DNA of 64,000 bases from Halobacillus sp. Marseille-Q1614 (GCF_902809865.1 NZ_CADDWH010000001.1:1178001-1242000); one strand, 5' to 3'. Shown: positions 7,903 through 17,636, numbered from the stretch's first letter. Numbers and translations: made by a program. Notes: generated by a model from the sequence alone, not told the origin.

Positions 7903-9183
7903 ATGGTAGCCGATAAAGCTGACGTCAATGCAAATCAACAAAGCGAACAATTAGATGTGCTTCTATCTACTCAGAAAGTAGTAAAGAAGGCGCTCGATAA
8001 ATTAGGGTATCCAAATGAAGTTTATGACTTATTGAAAGAACCGGTTCGGATGATGACGGTGAGAATTCCAGTAAGGATGGACGATGATTCCATTAAGATA
8101 TTCACAGGATATCGCGCACAGCATAACGATGCTGTGGGACCGACAAAAGGGGGCGTCCGTTTTCACCCCAATGTTTCGGAGAAAGAAGTAAAAGCCCTGT
8201 CGATCTGGATGAGTTTAAAAGCAGGGATTGTCGATCTTCCATATGGCGGTGGTAAAGGCGGAATTGTCTGCGACCCTCGCAATATGTCGTTTCGTGAATT
8301 AGAGGGCGTCAGCCGTGGATATGTACGTGCAATCAGTCAGATTGTAGGCCCGACTAAAGATATCCCGGCTCCGGACGTATTTACAAACTCTCAGATTATG
8401 GCATGGATGATGGATGAATACAGCCGGATCGATGAATTTAACAATCCGGGATTTATCACAGGTAAACCTCTTGTGCTTGGAGGCTCCCATGGAAGGGAAT
8501 CCGCTACAGCCAAAGGTGTTACGATTTGTATTGAAGAAGCAGCGAAGAAAAAAGGAATACAGATAGAGGGTGCCAGAGTAGTCGTTCAAGGCTTCGGAAA
8601 CGCAGGAAGCTTTTTGGCTAAATTTATGCACGATAAAGGGGCAACAGTCGTTGGTATTTCTGATGCTCACGGCGGCCTTTACGATCCAAACGGCTTAGAT
8701 ATCGATTATCTGCTCGATCGCCGAGATAGCTTTGGAACAGTGACGAATTTATTTAAAAATACGATAACCAACAAAGAGCTTCTTGAATTAGACTGCGATA
8801 TTCTCGTGCCCGCAGCGATTGAAAACCAAATCACTGAGGAGAATGCTGCCAATGTTAAAGCGACTATCGTTGTAGAAGCAGCCAACGGACCAACGACGAT
8901 GGAAGCGACGAGGATTTTATCCGAGAGAGGTATTTTACTCGTTCCAGATGTTCTTGCTTCAGCAGGAGGAGTAACGGTTTCATACTTCGAATGGGTGCAG
9001 AATAACCAGGGTTACTACTGGACGGAAGAAGAAGTAGAAGAAAAGCTTCATAAAGTCATTATTAAAGGATTTGAAAATGTTTATCGTACGGCCGAGATGC
9101 GTCGAGTAGATATGAGGCTTGCCGCTTATATGGTCGGGGTCCGGAAGATGGCAGAAGCTTCCAGGTTCCGCGGATGGATATAA
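7903..9183 (+). CDS. gudB: NAD-dependent glutamate dehydrogenase
   Basis: 426-residue cytoplasmic enzyme that oxidatively deaminates glutamate to 2-oxoglutarate and ammonium. ATG at 7903 is chosen because AGGAGG lies 7 nt upstream and the length equals Bacillus GudB/RocG; the frame open upstream to 7822 overlaps the promoter. Substrate and catalytic lysines are visible at K82 (GPTKGG), K106 and K118 (GGGKGG). The Rossmann NAD fingerprint is VVQGFGNAG. The 9-bp direct duplication that inactivates gudB in B. subtilis 168 is absent, so this should be an active form. Own promoter and terminator. Family assignment is firm; GudB versus RocG rests on gene order. Confidence 0.93.
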   Translation: MVADKADVNANQQSEQLDVLLSTQKVVKKALDKLGYPNEVYDLLKEPVRMMTVRIPVRMDDDSIKIFTGYRAQHNDAVGPTKGGVRFHPNVSEKEVKALSIWMSLKAGIVDLPYGGGKGGIVCDPRNMSFRELEGVSRGYVRAISQIVGPTKDIPAPDVFTNSQIMAWMMDEYSRIDEFNNPGFITGKPLVLGGSHGRESATAKGVTICIEEAAKKKGIQIEGARVVVQGFGNAGSFLAKFMHDKGATVVGISDAHGGLYDPNGLDIDYLLDRRDSFGTVTNLFKNTITNKELLELDCDILVPAAIENQITEENAANVKATIVVEAANGPTTMEATRILSERGILLVPDVLASAGGVTVSYFEWVQNNQGYYWTEEEVEEKLHKVIIKGFENVYRTAEMRRVDMRLAAYMVGVRKMAEASRFRGWI

Positions 9184-9199
9184 GTTGATTCCATATTAT

Positions 9200-9231
9200 A
9201 AATCTCCTATCATTAGATAGGAGATTTTTTT
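9200..9231 (+). terminator. Terminator of gudB
   Basis: AAATCTCCTAT (9200-9210) pairs with ATAGGAGATTT (9217-9227), followed by T-run. Confidence 0.9.
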
Positions 9232-9278
9232 ATGTGAAAAATGTATATAGATGGTTTTTGGCAAAGAGGAGTGAAATC

Positions 9279-10259
9279 GTGCAGGAAGAAAAGGTAATCA
9301 TCATTGGGGCTGGACCGTGCGGAATGAGTGCGGCGATCGAGCTTAAAAGAAAAGGGATTGACGCTTTAATTATAGAAAAAGGCAATGTCGTAAATTCAAT
9401 TTATCATTATCCGACTCACCAGACTTTTTTTAGCTCAAGCGAGAAATTAGAGATCGGAAATATTCCTTTTATTACGGAGCTGCAAAAACCGGTTAGAAAC
9501 GAAGCCCTTGCTTATTACAGGGCTGTGGCTGAAAGAGAAAGCCTTCGGATTCATTCTTTTGAAAAGGTAAAGAAAGTAGAAAAACATGCCGGTAAATTTC
9601 GCGTGCACACTGAAAAAGAAGCGGGAGAAGAAATGGAATACGAGGCTTCTTACGTTGTGGCCGCTACCGGATATTACGACCAGCCTAACTATATGAATGT
9701 GCCGGGCGAAGAGCTGGATAAAGTCATGCATTACTTTAAGGAAGCTCACCCCTACTACAGAAAAAACGTAGTCATTATCGGCGGAAAAAATTCGGCAGCA
9801 GATGCTGCACTTGAGCTTGTAAAAGCGGGTGCTTATGTCACTGTACTTTACCGTGGGAAGGAATACTCAAGAAGCATCAAGCCATGGATTCTTCCATTGT
9901 TTGAAGCACTAGTTGATAAAGGCACCGTTGAAATGGAATTTGAAGCGGGTATTAAAGAAATTACACAAACTTCCGTGATTTATGAATGCCGCGGCAAAGA
10001 GAAGATTGTTGATAATGATTTCGTTTTCGCAATGACAGGATACCGTCCCAACCATCCCTTCCTTACAAGCATGGGAGTTGAAATGGATGAGGAGACAGGA
10101 CGACCGGCTTTTGATGAAGAAACGATGGAGACGAACATTGAAGGAATCTATATTGCGGGAGTAATTGCCGCTGGATATAATAATAACGAAATTTTCATTG
10201 AAAATGGACGTTTTCATGGTGGCAAAATCGCCGAATCGATAAACAAAAAGCAAGCCTAA
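9279..10259 (+). CDS. ypdA: Bacillithiol disulfide reductase YpdA
   Basis: FAD- and NADPH-dependent reductase of 326 residues that regenerates bacillithiol from its disulfide in the cytoplasm. The FAD motif is VIIIGAGPCGMSAA, whose Cys is residue 14 if GTG at 9279 is the start. Cys14 is the conserved active-site cysteine of this family, which supports that start over 9234. AAAGAGGAG lies 7 nt upstream. The NADPH motif is VVIIGGKNSAADAALEL, and ATGYYDQPNYMNVPGE is typical of YpdA. It works in the same thiol system as bshA at 46592. It follows the gudB terminator and ends in its own terminator. Confidence 0.93.
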   Translation: MQEEKVIIIGAGPCGMSAAIELKRKGIDALIIEKGNVVNSIYHYPTHQTFFSSSEKLEIGNIPFITELQKPVRNEALAYYRAVAERESLRIHSFEKVKKVEKHAGKFRVHTEKEAGEEMEYEASYVVAATGYYDQPNYMNVPGEELDKVMHYFKEAHPYYRKNVVIIGGKNSAADAALELVKAGAYVTVLYRGKEYSRSIKPWILPLFEALVDKGTVEMEFEAGIKEITQTSVIYECRGKEKIVDNDFVFAMTGYRPNHPFLTSMGVEMDEETGRPAFDEETMETNIEGIYIAGVIAAGYNNNEIFIENGRFHGGKIAESINKKQA

Positions 10260-10276
10260 GGGCTTGCTTTTTGTTT
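10241..10276. terminator. Bidirectional terminator between ypdA and ansA
   Basis: Perfect 16-bp stem: 10241-10256 pairs with 10261-10276, with a TAAG loop that contains part of the ypdA stop. A-run and T-run flank it, so it can serve both convergent genes. Confidence 0.88.
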
Positions 10277-10352
10277 ATAAAGAAACTCTATTGATTGAAG
10301 TAACGAGCGCCATTCGCATATTTTTTCAGTAAATAATCATAAAGCTGCAAGA

Positions 10353-11345
10353 TTAATAACTAAACATAGGTGTAAGTTCCATAGGGTTGCTCGTCATTTC
10401 AAGCACAACCAGCAATTTTATTCTAGCTTTAGGACCTGTTAGACCATTGGCAAAGATCACTCCTAAATCGCTCAGCTGACGACCGCCGCCTTCATAACCA
10501 TACGTATCTTGTACAATGCCCTGGTAACAGCGGGAAACGAGGACGATAGGCACACCTTGCTTAATCGTTTTCTCAATAGCCGGGATCGTTTCAGGCGGAA
10601 GGTTTCCTTGTCCTAAGGCTTCAATAACAATTCCGTTTACACCGCTCTTTCTGACAGCGTCAATGATTGTGCCATCCATTCCCGCGTAGGCTTTAATCAA
10701 GCTGACCTTTTTACTTAACTGCTGAATTGGATATGAATCGTAGTGAGTGGTTTTATGATGAAAGAATACATCTTTTTTTGTCGTTATCCCAATAGGCCCA
10801 TACTGCGGGCTTTGAAAAGTAGCAACGTTACTCGTAGATGTCTTCGTCACATTTTTAGCTGCATGGATTTCATCATTCATTACGACGAGAACGCCTTTGC
10901 TCTGTGCCTCATCGCAGCTCGCCACTCTTATTGCGGTCAGTAAGTTGTATAACCCGTCTGAACCAATCTCATTACTCGATCTCATAGCGCCGGTAACAAT
11001 GACCGGCTTTTTCGTCTGTAAAAATAAATCCAGGAAATAGGCTGTCTCTTCAAGTGTGTCCGTTCCATGGGTGATGACAATGCCATCATATTCTTTCTGA
11101 GAGAGCCTTTCGTGAATATGCCGGCCCAGCTGAAGCATGTGGTCCGGCCGGATATGGGGAGAAGGGAGATAAAAAAGAATTTCATCTTCTATTTCTGTTA
11201 CTCCTTTTAAAAGAGTGGAAATTTCCTCGAGCGGATGCCGTCCCTGGGTATTAACCTCTCCTGTTTCTTTGTCTTCTTTCATCGATATTGTTCCGCCTGT
11301 ATGTATAACTAATATGTTTTTCAAGTGGATCATCCTTTTATTCAT
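10353..11345 (-). CDS. ansA: L-asparaginase (type I-like)
   Basis: About 330-residue amidohydrolase converting asparagine to aspartate and ammonium. The two catalytic threonine motifs are present: TGGTIS near the N-terminus and HGTDTLEETAYFLD, and VTGAMRSSNEIGSDG is typical. No signal peptide, so cytoplasmic. Two starts are possible: ATG at 11345 with AAAGGA close by, or TTG at 11324 with AAAGG 9 nt upstream. The TTG gives an N-terminus (LKNILVIHTGG) closer to the family. Single gene, convergent with ypdA. Which asparaginase paralogue of B. subtilis it matches is uncertain. Confidence 0.88.
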   Translation of the reverse strand: MNKRMIHLKNILVIHTGGTISMKEDKETGEVNTQGRHPLEEISTLLKGVTEIEDEILFYLPSPHIRPDHMLQLGRHIHERLSQKEYDGIVITHGTDTLEETAYFLDLFLQTKKPVIVTGAMRSSNEIGSDGLYNLLTAIRVASCDEAQSKGVLVVMNDEIHAAKNVTKTSTSNVATFQSPQYGPIGITTKKDVFFHHKTTHYDSYPIQQLSKKVSLIKAYAGMDGTIIDAVRKSGVNGIVIEALGQGNLPPETIPAIEKTIKQGVPIVLVSRCYQGIVQDTYGYEGGGRQLSDLGVIFANGLTGPKARIKLLVVLEMTSNPMELTPMFSY

Positions 11346-11405
11346 TATTCCTTTTACTTAATCTTCATGATACGATGATTTTAACGGGAAAGAAAGAGAG
11401 AGCTG

Positions 11406-12074
11406 ATGAAAATGGCTGTATTAACTGTAGCTATTGCCCCTGCGTTAGCGTTAATGACATTTATATATTTAAGTAAGAGAATTGAACTAGAACCTCTGCC
11501 GCTTATCGTCCGGATGTTTTTAATCGGTGCTCTGCTCGTATTTCCGATTATGTTCATTCAGCATGCCATTGAAATAGAAAATATCTTTCAGGGAAGAGCT
11601 GTTAAGTCATTCTTCCAGATCGCTTTATTAGAAGAGTTTATTAAATGGTTCTTTCTGATGTTTGCAGCCTACCGCCATGCAGCATTTGACCATCACTATG
11701 ACGGGATCATATATGGTGTTTCGATCAGTTTAGGGTTTGCTACGGTGGAGAATATTATTTATCTTTTTGCAAATGGGATTGAAGTAGCATTGATACGAGC
11801 GCTTTTCCCTGTATCTTCCCATGCCTTATTCGGGATTTTAATGGGGTATTATCTTGGCAAAGCTAAATTTTCGCCTGCGAATAAAAAAACTTCGCTTGCT
11901 CTTGCCTTAGTCATTCCATTCTCTCTTCATGGACTATATGCCTATTTCGTAGTAACTGCGATCTGGCTGTACGTTCTCATACCTTTTATGGTTGTTTTAT
12001 GGATTGTTGGAATGAGGAAGATTAATATGGCTAACAGGCACCACGAACAGATTTTTGAACGATTATATAAATGA
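11406..12074 (+). CDS. prsW: Site-1 intramembrane protease PrsW
   Basis: 222-residue polytopic membrane protease. In B. subtilis PrsW makes the first cut in the anti-sigma factor RsiW and thereby activates SigW after envelope stress. Motifs: EE at residues 76-77 in LLEEFIKWFF, HHYDGIIYGVSISLGFATVEN, and SSHALFGILMGYYLGKA. These are the glutamates and histidines of the membrane metal site. ATG 11406 and ATG 11412 are both possible; the ribosome site is weak for either. Its own terminator follows. The same location after ypdA/ansA is seen in Bacillus. Confidence 0.92.
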   Translation: MKMAVLTVAIAPALALMTFIYLSKRIELEPLPLIVRMFLIGALLVFPIMFIQHAIEIENIFQGRAVKSFFQIALLEEFIKWFFLMFAAYRHAAFDHHYDGIIYGVSISLGFATVENIIYLFANGIEVALIRALFPVSSHALFGILMGYYLGKAKFSPANKKTSLALALVIPFSLHGLYAYFVVTAIWLYVLIPFMVVLWIVGMRKINMANRHHEQIFERLYK

Positions 12075-12103
12075 AAAAGCCTCCGAAGTGGAGGCTTTTT
12101 TTT
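12074..12103 (+). terminator. Terminator of prsW
   Basis: GCCTCC (12079-12084) pairs with GGAGGC (12090-12095), extended by A/T pairs, followed by eight T. Confidence 0.92.
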
Positions 12104-12177
12104 ATGAAAATGTATATTGTTGCTCTTTTGTCTAAAACTACCTCTATAAATCAGGAATAGACCAGGGGTGTAGACTT

Positions 12178-12933
12178 ATGTTTTGGAAAAAAATAGTGAT
12201 GGTAGCTTTACTGTTTTCTCTTGTAATTTTCCCTATTCCGCAGCTAAATGATGGCTACAAATCTTACGCGTTCACGAATCAAGTGATTCAGCATGGAGCC
12301 GTCGGCCAGGATGTTATAGAACTGCAGGGAAGACTGAAATTTCTCGGATTTTATAACGGCAAGGTAGATGGTGTTTTCGGTTGGGGAACCTATTGGGCTG
12401 TTAGAAATTTTCAATATGAATTTGGAATGGAAATTGATGGACTGGTCGGTCCGGAAGTTAAAAACAAATTAGTAAAAGCAACAAAAGGTTATAATCCGCA
12501 GGCTAATCAGGGAGGCGGCGGTGGCGGCGGCCAGGGAACACCGTCTGAACCGACGGCTGTAAATGTACCAGGAGGTTATTCGCAAAATGATATTAAGCTG
12601 ATGGCTAACGCCGTTTACGGAGAAGCCAGAGGAGAGCCTTACATCGGCCAGGTGGCTGTAGCTGCCGTTATTTTAAACCGTGTAGAAAGCGCGACATTCC
12701 CTAATACTGTGTCTGGAGTTATTTTTGAGCCGCGCGCCTTTACGGCTGTAGCTGACGGACAAATATGGCTTACCCCAAATGATACGGCAGAACAAGCCGT
12801 TCTCGATGCTATCAATGGCTGGGATCCTTCAGGAAATGCTAGTTATTATTTCAATCCCAATACGGCGACTTCGGGCTGGATTTGGTCACGTCCGCAAATT
12901 AAGCAAATCGGCAAACATATTTTTTGTAAATAG
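12178..12933 (+). CDS. sleB: Spore cortex-lytic enzyme SleB
   Basis: 251-residue secreted lytic transglycosylase that degrades muramic-lactam cortex peptidoglycan during germination. Domains: signal peptide (about 1-31), peptidoglycan-binding domain (about 36-100, with VIELQGRLKFLGFYNG), a seven-glycine linker (112-118), and a catalytic hydrolase-2 domain (138-251). The catalytic Glu is E149 in AVYGEARGE. AGGGGTG precedes ATG 12178. ypeB follows at 11 nt, the conserved pair. Forespore (SigG) expression is expected from the family, but I could not define the promoter. Confidence 0.95.
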   Translation: MFWKKIVMVALLFSLVIFPIPQLNDGYKSYAFTNQVIQHGAVGQDVIELQGRLKFLGFYNGKVDGVFGWGTYWAVRNFQYEFGMEIDGLVGPEVKNKLVKATKGYNPQANQGGGGGGGQGTPSEPTAVNVPGGYSQNDIKLMANAVYGEARGEPYIGQVAVAAVILNRVESATFPNTVSGVIFEPRAFTAVADGQIWLTPNDTAEQAVLDAINGWDPSGNASYYFNPNTATSGWIWSRPQIKQIGKHIFCK

Positions 12934-12944
12934 GAGGTGGAGCT

Positions 12945-14282
12945 ATGTTTCGCTGGATAACCATTACCTTACTGACGATCGCAGTTATAGGTTTAGGAGT
13001 GTTTGGATATAAAGAGCATCAGGATAAGAACGCAATCCTGATTCAGGCTGAAAATAATTATCAAAGAGCATTTCATGAGTTAACTTACGATGTGGATATG
13101 CTGCATGATAAGATCGGTTCAACTTTGGCTATGAATTCTCATAAACAGCTTTCACCGCAGCTTGCAGAAATTTGGAGACTTACATCTGAAGCGAGCTCGG
13201 ATGTCGGGCAGCTTCCTTTAACATTGCTCCCTTTTAACAAGACAGAAGAGTTTTTACACAATATCGGTGATTTTGCTTATAAAACGGCTGTAAGGGATCT
13301 AGAGAAAGATCCTTTAACGGATGATGAAATCGCCGGTTTAGAAGGTCTCTACAAACAATCAGGAGAGATCAGGGATGAGCTGAGACAGGTACAGAGCGTG
13401 GTTCTAGAAGATAATTTAAGATGGATGGATGTAGAACTTGCTTTAGCTACCAACGATGAAAATGGAGATAACACGATCATAAACGGATTTAAGACTGTCG
13501 AAAAATCAATGGACGGTTTTCAGGAAACCAACCGGGAAAATGGGTTTGCAATTGAAACACAGCAAATGAGCAATCCGAAGATCGAAGGAAAAGAAATAAA
13601 TGAAGATCAGGCGAGAAATATTGCGAAGGACTGGTTTGGAGATTCAGGGAATTCCAAAATAACGATTACGAAATCTGGAAAAGGCGCTGATATCCCTACG
13701 ATTACCGCTTCTTATCAAAAAGGTGAGACAAACGGTTATATGGATATTTCCCAAAACGGCGGATACCCGTTAACTCTCATGGTAAGCCGGCAGGTGAACG
13801 AACCTAAAATTGGGTTAAATGAAGCTTCTATAGAAGCTGAGAAGTATCTTGATAAACTAAACCTTAAAGATATGGAGCTTGCGGAAAGCAGTCAATATGA
13901 TAACGTAGGTGTTTTCCGTTATGTGTATTCAAAAGATGGAGTGAGGTACTATCCGAGAACTATTCACTTAAAAGTCGCTTTAGATAATGGAGAGCTGCTG
14001 GGATTAAGTGCACGCGAATTTTTCAGCAATAACTCAGAGCCGATCAACGCTGAACCAAAAATCAGTGAAGAAGAGGCCAGAGAAATGCTGAACCCTAATT
14101 TAGAGATTCAGGATAATTATTTAGCTGTGATTAAAAACGATTTAAACGAACCTGTTCTCTGCTATGAATTTTTAACGACAAAAGGTGGAGAAACTTACCG
14201 AATCTTTATTAATGCCACTAATGGAGAAGAAGAAAAAGTAGAAACCCTGAATTCGACGGAACAAAAGTATGATCCTGCATAA
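12945..14282 (+). CDS. ypeB: Germination protein YpeB
   Basis: 445-residue protein required for SleB localisation and stability in the spore, and degraded during germination. There is one N-terminal membrane anchor (about residues 2-20), a helical region to about 200, and then three PepSY-like repeats: EGKEINEDQARNIAKDWFG, KIGLNEASIEAEKYL and PKISEEEAREML. AGGAGGTGG lies 6 nt before ATG 12945, and it is in an operon with sleB. Length matches B. subtilis YpeB. Confidence 0.94.
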   Translation: MFRWITITLLTIAVIGLGVFGYKEHQDKNAILIQAENNYQRAFHELTYDVDMLHDKIGSTLAMNSHKQLSPQLAEIWRLTSEASSDVGQLPLTLLPFNKTEEFLHNIGDFAYKTAVRDLEKDPLTDDEIAGLEGLYKQSGEIRDELRQVQSVVLEDNLRWMDVELALATNDENGDNTIINGFKTVEKSMDGFQETNRENGFAIETQQMSNPKIEGKEINEDQARNIAKDWFGDSGNSKITITKSGKGADIPTITASYQKGETNGYMDISQNGGYPLTLMVSRQVNEPKIGLNEASIEAEKYLDKLNLKDMELAESSQYDNVGVFRYVYSKDGVRYYPRTIHLKVALDNGELLGLSAREFFSNNSEPINAEPKISEEEAREMLNPNLEIQDNYLAVIKNDLNEPVLCYEFLTTKGGETYRIFINATNGEEEKVETLNSTEQKYDPA

Positions 14283-14285
14283 AAA

Positions 14286-14318
14286 AGAGCTGCCTCTTAA
14301 AAAAGGCAGCTCTATTTC
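14286..14318 (+). terminator. Terminator of sleB-ypeB
   Basis: AGAGCTGCCT (14286-14295) pairs with AGGCAGCTCT (14304-14313), followed by ATTT. Confidence 0.8.
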
Positions 14319-14401
14319 GTATATTCGGCTCTATCTTTATGTGTAATTTTCCGGGATAATATACTCAAAACTATAGTCTCTTATGAGGGGCGGTATATAG
14401 G

Positions 14402-14949
14402 CTGAAAGTAGGAATAATCTTAACCTTAGAATTACAGAACAGGCAGATTCCTGCGAAAACGATATAAGTGTAAGCTTGTGGATTATTCAGATACACTGCT
14501 GGTTGTTGATTACCCTGTGAAAATTACTAGTTTAAAGACAGCTTTTTTCTTGGAAGGGGCTAAGTTTCAAGCGAGTTTTTCCAGTGGAGATGATGCTGTC
14601 TATTCATTTGCTGCTGAAGTTAGAGCGCAAGAATCTTAAAGTTCCAGTTCTTATTTAACCTTTCCAGGTCCAGACAAGCTTGTACGCATCCAAAGACGTG
14701 AATTCGTAAGAGTGGAGGCAGCTGTTGATGTAGTTCCAGCTTCAAATTATATGAAGCAGGGATCTTCGATGAAAGTGTCTTTTACGCTGCCAATAAAACC
14801 AGGCGGCTTTCGTTCAATTGAAGCTTCAGCCATTGGACAGTGTAAAAGGGAGCGGCAACAACGTCGTTTCTCTCCAATTTATAGAGTTAGAAGAAAGGAA
14901 GCGGGATTTAATTATTAAATTTTGTTTGAACGGAAAATGCTTCTTCTAA
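14402..14949 (+). pseudogene. ypfA: Decayed ypfA (YcgR-like c-di-GMP receptor with PilZ domain)
   Basis: No open frame covers this stretch, but translation shows a broken ypfA. One frame gives KRYKCKLVDYSDT then LLVVDYPVKITSLK (YcgR N-terminal domain), an in-frame TAA at 14637, then PDKLVRIQRREFVRVEAAVD. The last contains the RxxxR of the PilZ domain. After that the D/NxSxxG half of the c-di-GMP site is missing, and the C-terminal ERKRDLIIKFCLNGK lies in the next frame. The extreme N-terminus (LKVGIILTLEL) is in yet another frame. So there is at least one nonsense codon, two frameshifts and a deletion. Position between ypeB and cmk equals that of B. subtilis ypfA, a c-di-GMP receptor inhibiting motility. 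No protein can be made. Confidence 0.85.
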
Positions 14950-15107
14950 AGACAAAGCAGATTCCGTAGTATAGATTTTATGAAAGATTTTATGTTATTC
15001 TTTACGAGTATGAATAAAAGTGAACTGCGTACATATTCGCGCTAAAGTAAGGTGTCAAAGCAGTGAGTTGTATGAATTTTGTCACTGAATTAATGGAGGA
15101 AAGTAAG

Positions 15108-15779
15108 ATGAAACGTGAACTAGCAATTGCAATTGATGGACCGGCAGCCGCAGGAAAAAGCACAGTAGCAAAAAAGGTTGCTCAGCAGCTGTCCTATATA
15201 TATATCGATACGGGAGCGATGTACCGGGCCCTGACGTTAAAAGCGGTTCAATCGAATATTGATTTAGACAGTGAGCAGAAGCTGACTGATCTGATAAATA
15301 ATACAACGATTGAACTGACTCAAGAATCCGATGGTCAGCACGTCTGGCTTGATGGAGTGGACGTCACCCATGACATCCGCTCAAATGAGGTGACGGCGTC
15401 TGTTTCTTATGTAGCTAAACATGCCAACGTGAGAAAAGAAATGGTAAGGCGCCAGCAGAAGCTGGTGGAACAGCGGGGCGTTGTCATGGATGGAAGAGAT
15501 ATCGGAACCCATGTCATTCCTGATGCAGAAGTAAAAATCTTTATGATTGCTTCGGTTGAGGAAAGAGCAGCACGCCGCCATAAAGAAAATCTTGAGAAGG
15601 GTTTCCATTCCAATTTAGAGGACTTAATGGATGATATCAGGAAACGTGATGAAATTGACTCAAAACGTGAAGCGGCTCCTTTAGTGAAAGCAGATGATGC
15701 AATTGAGCTTGATACGACTTCTCTTTCTATCGAAGAAGTAGTTGATCGAATTATTTCCATTGCATCAGTAAAAAGGTAA
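15108..15779 (+). CDS. cmk: Cytidylate (CMP/dCMP) kinase
   Basis: 223-residue kinase phosphorylating CMP and dCMP with ATP. The P-loop is [11 protein letters not shown] (residues 8-18) and the CMP-binding region includes [10 protein letters not shown] and [13 protein letters not shown]. The LID is ERAARRH. ATG at 15108 is chosen because GGAGGAAAG is 6 nt upstream and the length equals B. subtilis Cmk; the open frame back to 15063 has no site. First gene of a probable cmk-plsC-ypfD-fni unit. Confidence 0.96.
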   Translation: MKRELAIAIDGPAAAGKSTVAKKVAQQLSYIYIDTGAMYRALTLKAVQSNIDLDSEQKLTDLINNTTIELTQESDGQHVWLDGVDVTHDIRSNEVTASVSYVAKHANVRKEMVRRQQKLVEQRGVVMDGRDIGTHVIPDAEVKIFMIASVEERAARRHKENLEKGFHSNLEDLMDDIRKRDEIDSKREAAPLVKADDAIELDTTSLSIEEVVDRIISIASVKR

Positions 15780-15796
15780 AGGAGGAAGGTCACATA

Positions 15797-16381
15797 ATGA
15801 ATTTATATAAAATAGGTAAAGCAGTGTGCTCCGTTATTTTTTATCCGTTATACCGTATAAAAGTTATTGGGAAAGAAAACATACCAAAAAAAGGACCCGT
15901 CATTATATGTTCCAATCATATCTCCAATTTCGACCCGCCCGTCGTCGGAATTACAAACAGCCGGAATATTTATTTTCTTGCTAAAGAAGAACTGTTTAGA
16001 AAGAAAGTTTTCGGATGGATTTTAAAAAATGTCCATGCCTTTCCCATAAAGAGAGGCATGCGTGACAGGGACGCTCTGAGAAAAGGACTTCAAATTCTTA
16101 AAGAAAATCATGCTTTAGGATTGTTCCCGGAGGGTACTAGACAAAAGAGCGGTAAAATAGGGAGGGGCCTTGCAGGAATAGGATTTTTTGCGTTAAGGTC
16201 GAAAGCTGTCGTCGTTCCTTGTGCGATTATCGGGCCTTATGAAAAGTTTAAGCCATTAAAAGTGGTATACGGAAAACCGATGGACATCGAGACTTACCGT
16301 GAACAGAAGGCTTCCGCTCAGGAGGTAACTGATCATATTATGGAAGAAATCAGACAATTGCATAAATTCCATAGTGAATGA
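15797..16381 (+). CDS. plsC: 1-acyl-sn-glycerol-3-phosphate acyltransferase
   Basis: 194-residue membrane-associated enzyme making phosphatidic acid from lysophosphatidic acid in phospholipid synthesis. The acyltransferase motifs are NHISNFDPP (NHxxxxD) and LFPEGTRQKSG (acceptor-binding), with one hydrophobic N-terminal segment. AAAGGAGGAAGG precedes ATG 15797 and it starts 17 nt after cmk. Many Bacillaceae have plsC here between cmk and ypfD, whereas B. subtilis keeps it elsewhere. Confidence 0.93.
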   Translation: MNLYKIGKAVCSVIFYPLYRIKVIGKENIPKKGPVIICSNHISNFDPPVVGITNSRNIYFLAKEELFRKKVFGWILKNVHAFPIKRGMRDRDALRKGLQILKENHALGLFPEGTRQKSGKIGRGLAGIGFFALRSKAVVVPCAIIGPYEKFKPLKVVYGKPMDIETYREQKASAQEVTDHIMEEIRQLHKFHSE

Positions 16382-16478
16382 GGGTAAAACGCTTGACAAA
16401 CCGCCTCAAATATTAGAAGTTAGACAAAAGGGCATTTCTGTATTTAGTAGTGTCGGAAATTGAAGGAGGTTGCTTTGT

Positions 16479-17621
16479 ATGGATGAAATGAATAATGAAG
16501 TATCAGGTATGAAAGAATTTTCTACAGGGGACATCGTGACGGGCAAAGTTGTCAAGATCGAAGAAAAACAAGTTCTCGTAGATGTTGGATATAAAGTTGA
16601 AGGTATTGTTCCTATTAGTGAATTATCCAGCTTACATGTAGAAAAAGCTTCCGATGTAGTAAATGAAGGTGATGAGCTTACTCTACAGGTAAAGAAAGTA
16701 GAAGATGATGAAATTGTTCTATCCAAACGTGCAGTCGATGCTGACAAAGCATGGCAGGAACTTGAAGAAAAGTTTGAAAGCGGTGAAATTTTCGAAGCTG
16801 AAGTGAAAGATGTGGTTAAGGGCGGTTTAGTCGTAGACATCGGGCTTCGTGGTTTCATTCCTGCTTCATTAGTAGAGACTTATTATGTAGAGGATTTTGA
16901 AGACTATAAAGGTCGAACACTTACGTTGAAAGTAGTTGAGCTCGACCGCGAGCAGAACCGCGTCATTCTGTCTCACCGGGCCGTAGTTGAAGATGAAGAA
17001 TCTTCTAAAAAGCAAGAAGTGCTGCAGTCATTAGAAGATGGACAAGTAGTAGAAGGTACTGTCCAAAGATTAACAGACTTTGGAGCTTTCGTTAACCTGG
17101 GCGGGATTGATGGTCTTGTACATATCTCGCAGCTTTCACACCAGCATGTGGAAAAAGCTTCGGATGTTGTAGAAGAAGGCCAGAAAATTAAAGTAAAAGT
17201 ATTATCCGTTGACCGCGATAATGAAAGAATCTCTTTATCATTGAAGGCTACTCAGCCTGGCCCATGGCACGACATTTCCAGCCGGGTACAGTCTGGACAG
17301 GTTATTGAAGGAACGGTGCGCCGTCTTGTAAGTTTTGGCGCTTTTGTTGAGGTATTCCCTGGTGTGGAAGGTCTCGTTCACATTTCCCAAATTTCCAACC
17401 GCCACATCGGCACACCTGGTGAAGTACTTGAAGAAGGGCAGCAGGTCGAAGTGAAAGTTCTTGATGTAGATGAACAGGCAAAGCGCCTTTCCTTAAGCAT
17501 GAAAGAGCTTGAAGTTGATCAGAGCCGGGAAGAGATGAAATCATACGAGAAAGAAGACGATCACGCTGGGTTCTCACTTAGCGATATGATTGGCGACCAG
17601 CTCGATAAGTACAAAAAATAA
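16479..17621 (+). CDS. ypfD: S1-domain RNA-binding protein YpfD (ribosomal protein S1 homologue)
   Basis: 380 residues with four S1 OB-fold repeats, at about 15-85, 100-165, 185-255 and 270-340. Each has the pattern G-x-V-x-x-v...G-x-x-G-x-v-h-i-s, for example [19 protein letters not shown]. Firmicute S1 homologues are shorter than the six-repeat E. coli S1 and bind RNA; the role in translation is not settled. ATG 16479 has AAGGAGGT 8 nt upstream; TTG 16470 lies within that site. A TTGACA lies at 16394, but no convincing -10 follows it. Confidence 0.93.
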   Translation: MDEMNNEVSGMKEFSTGDIVTGKVVKIEEKQVLVDVGYKVEGIVPISELSSLHVEKASDVVNEGDELTLQVKKVEDDEIVLSKRAVDADKAWQELEEKFESGEIFEAEVKDVVKGGLVVDIGLRGFIPASLVETYYVEDFEDYKGRTLTLKVVELDREQNRVILSHRAVVEDEESSKKQEVLQSLEDGQVVEGTVQRLTDFGAFVNLGGIDGLVHISQLSHQHVEKASDVVEEGQKIKVKVLSVDRDNERISLSLKATQPGPWHDISSRVQSGQVIEGTVRRLVSFGAFVEVFPGVEGLVHISQISNRHIGTPGEVLEEGQQVEVKVLDVDEQAKRLSLSMKELEVDQSREEMKSYEKEDDHAGFSLSDMIGDQLDKYKK

Positions 17622-17636
17622 CAGGCGGTGAATGTT

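Noticed and set aside
8170-8220. Inactivating 9-bp duplication of gudB as in B. subtilis 168
   Set aside because: The region reads EKEVKALSIW with a single copy; no direct repeat is present.
8299-8670. 123-codon frame antisense to gudB
   Set aside because: Shadow of conserved gudB coding sequence.
14712-14918. 68-codon frame as an independent gene
   Set aside because: It is the surviving middle part of the broken ypfA, frame-shared with upstream fragments beyond a TAA.
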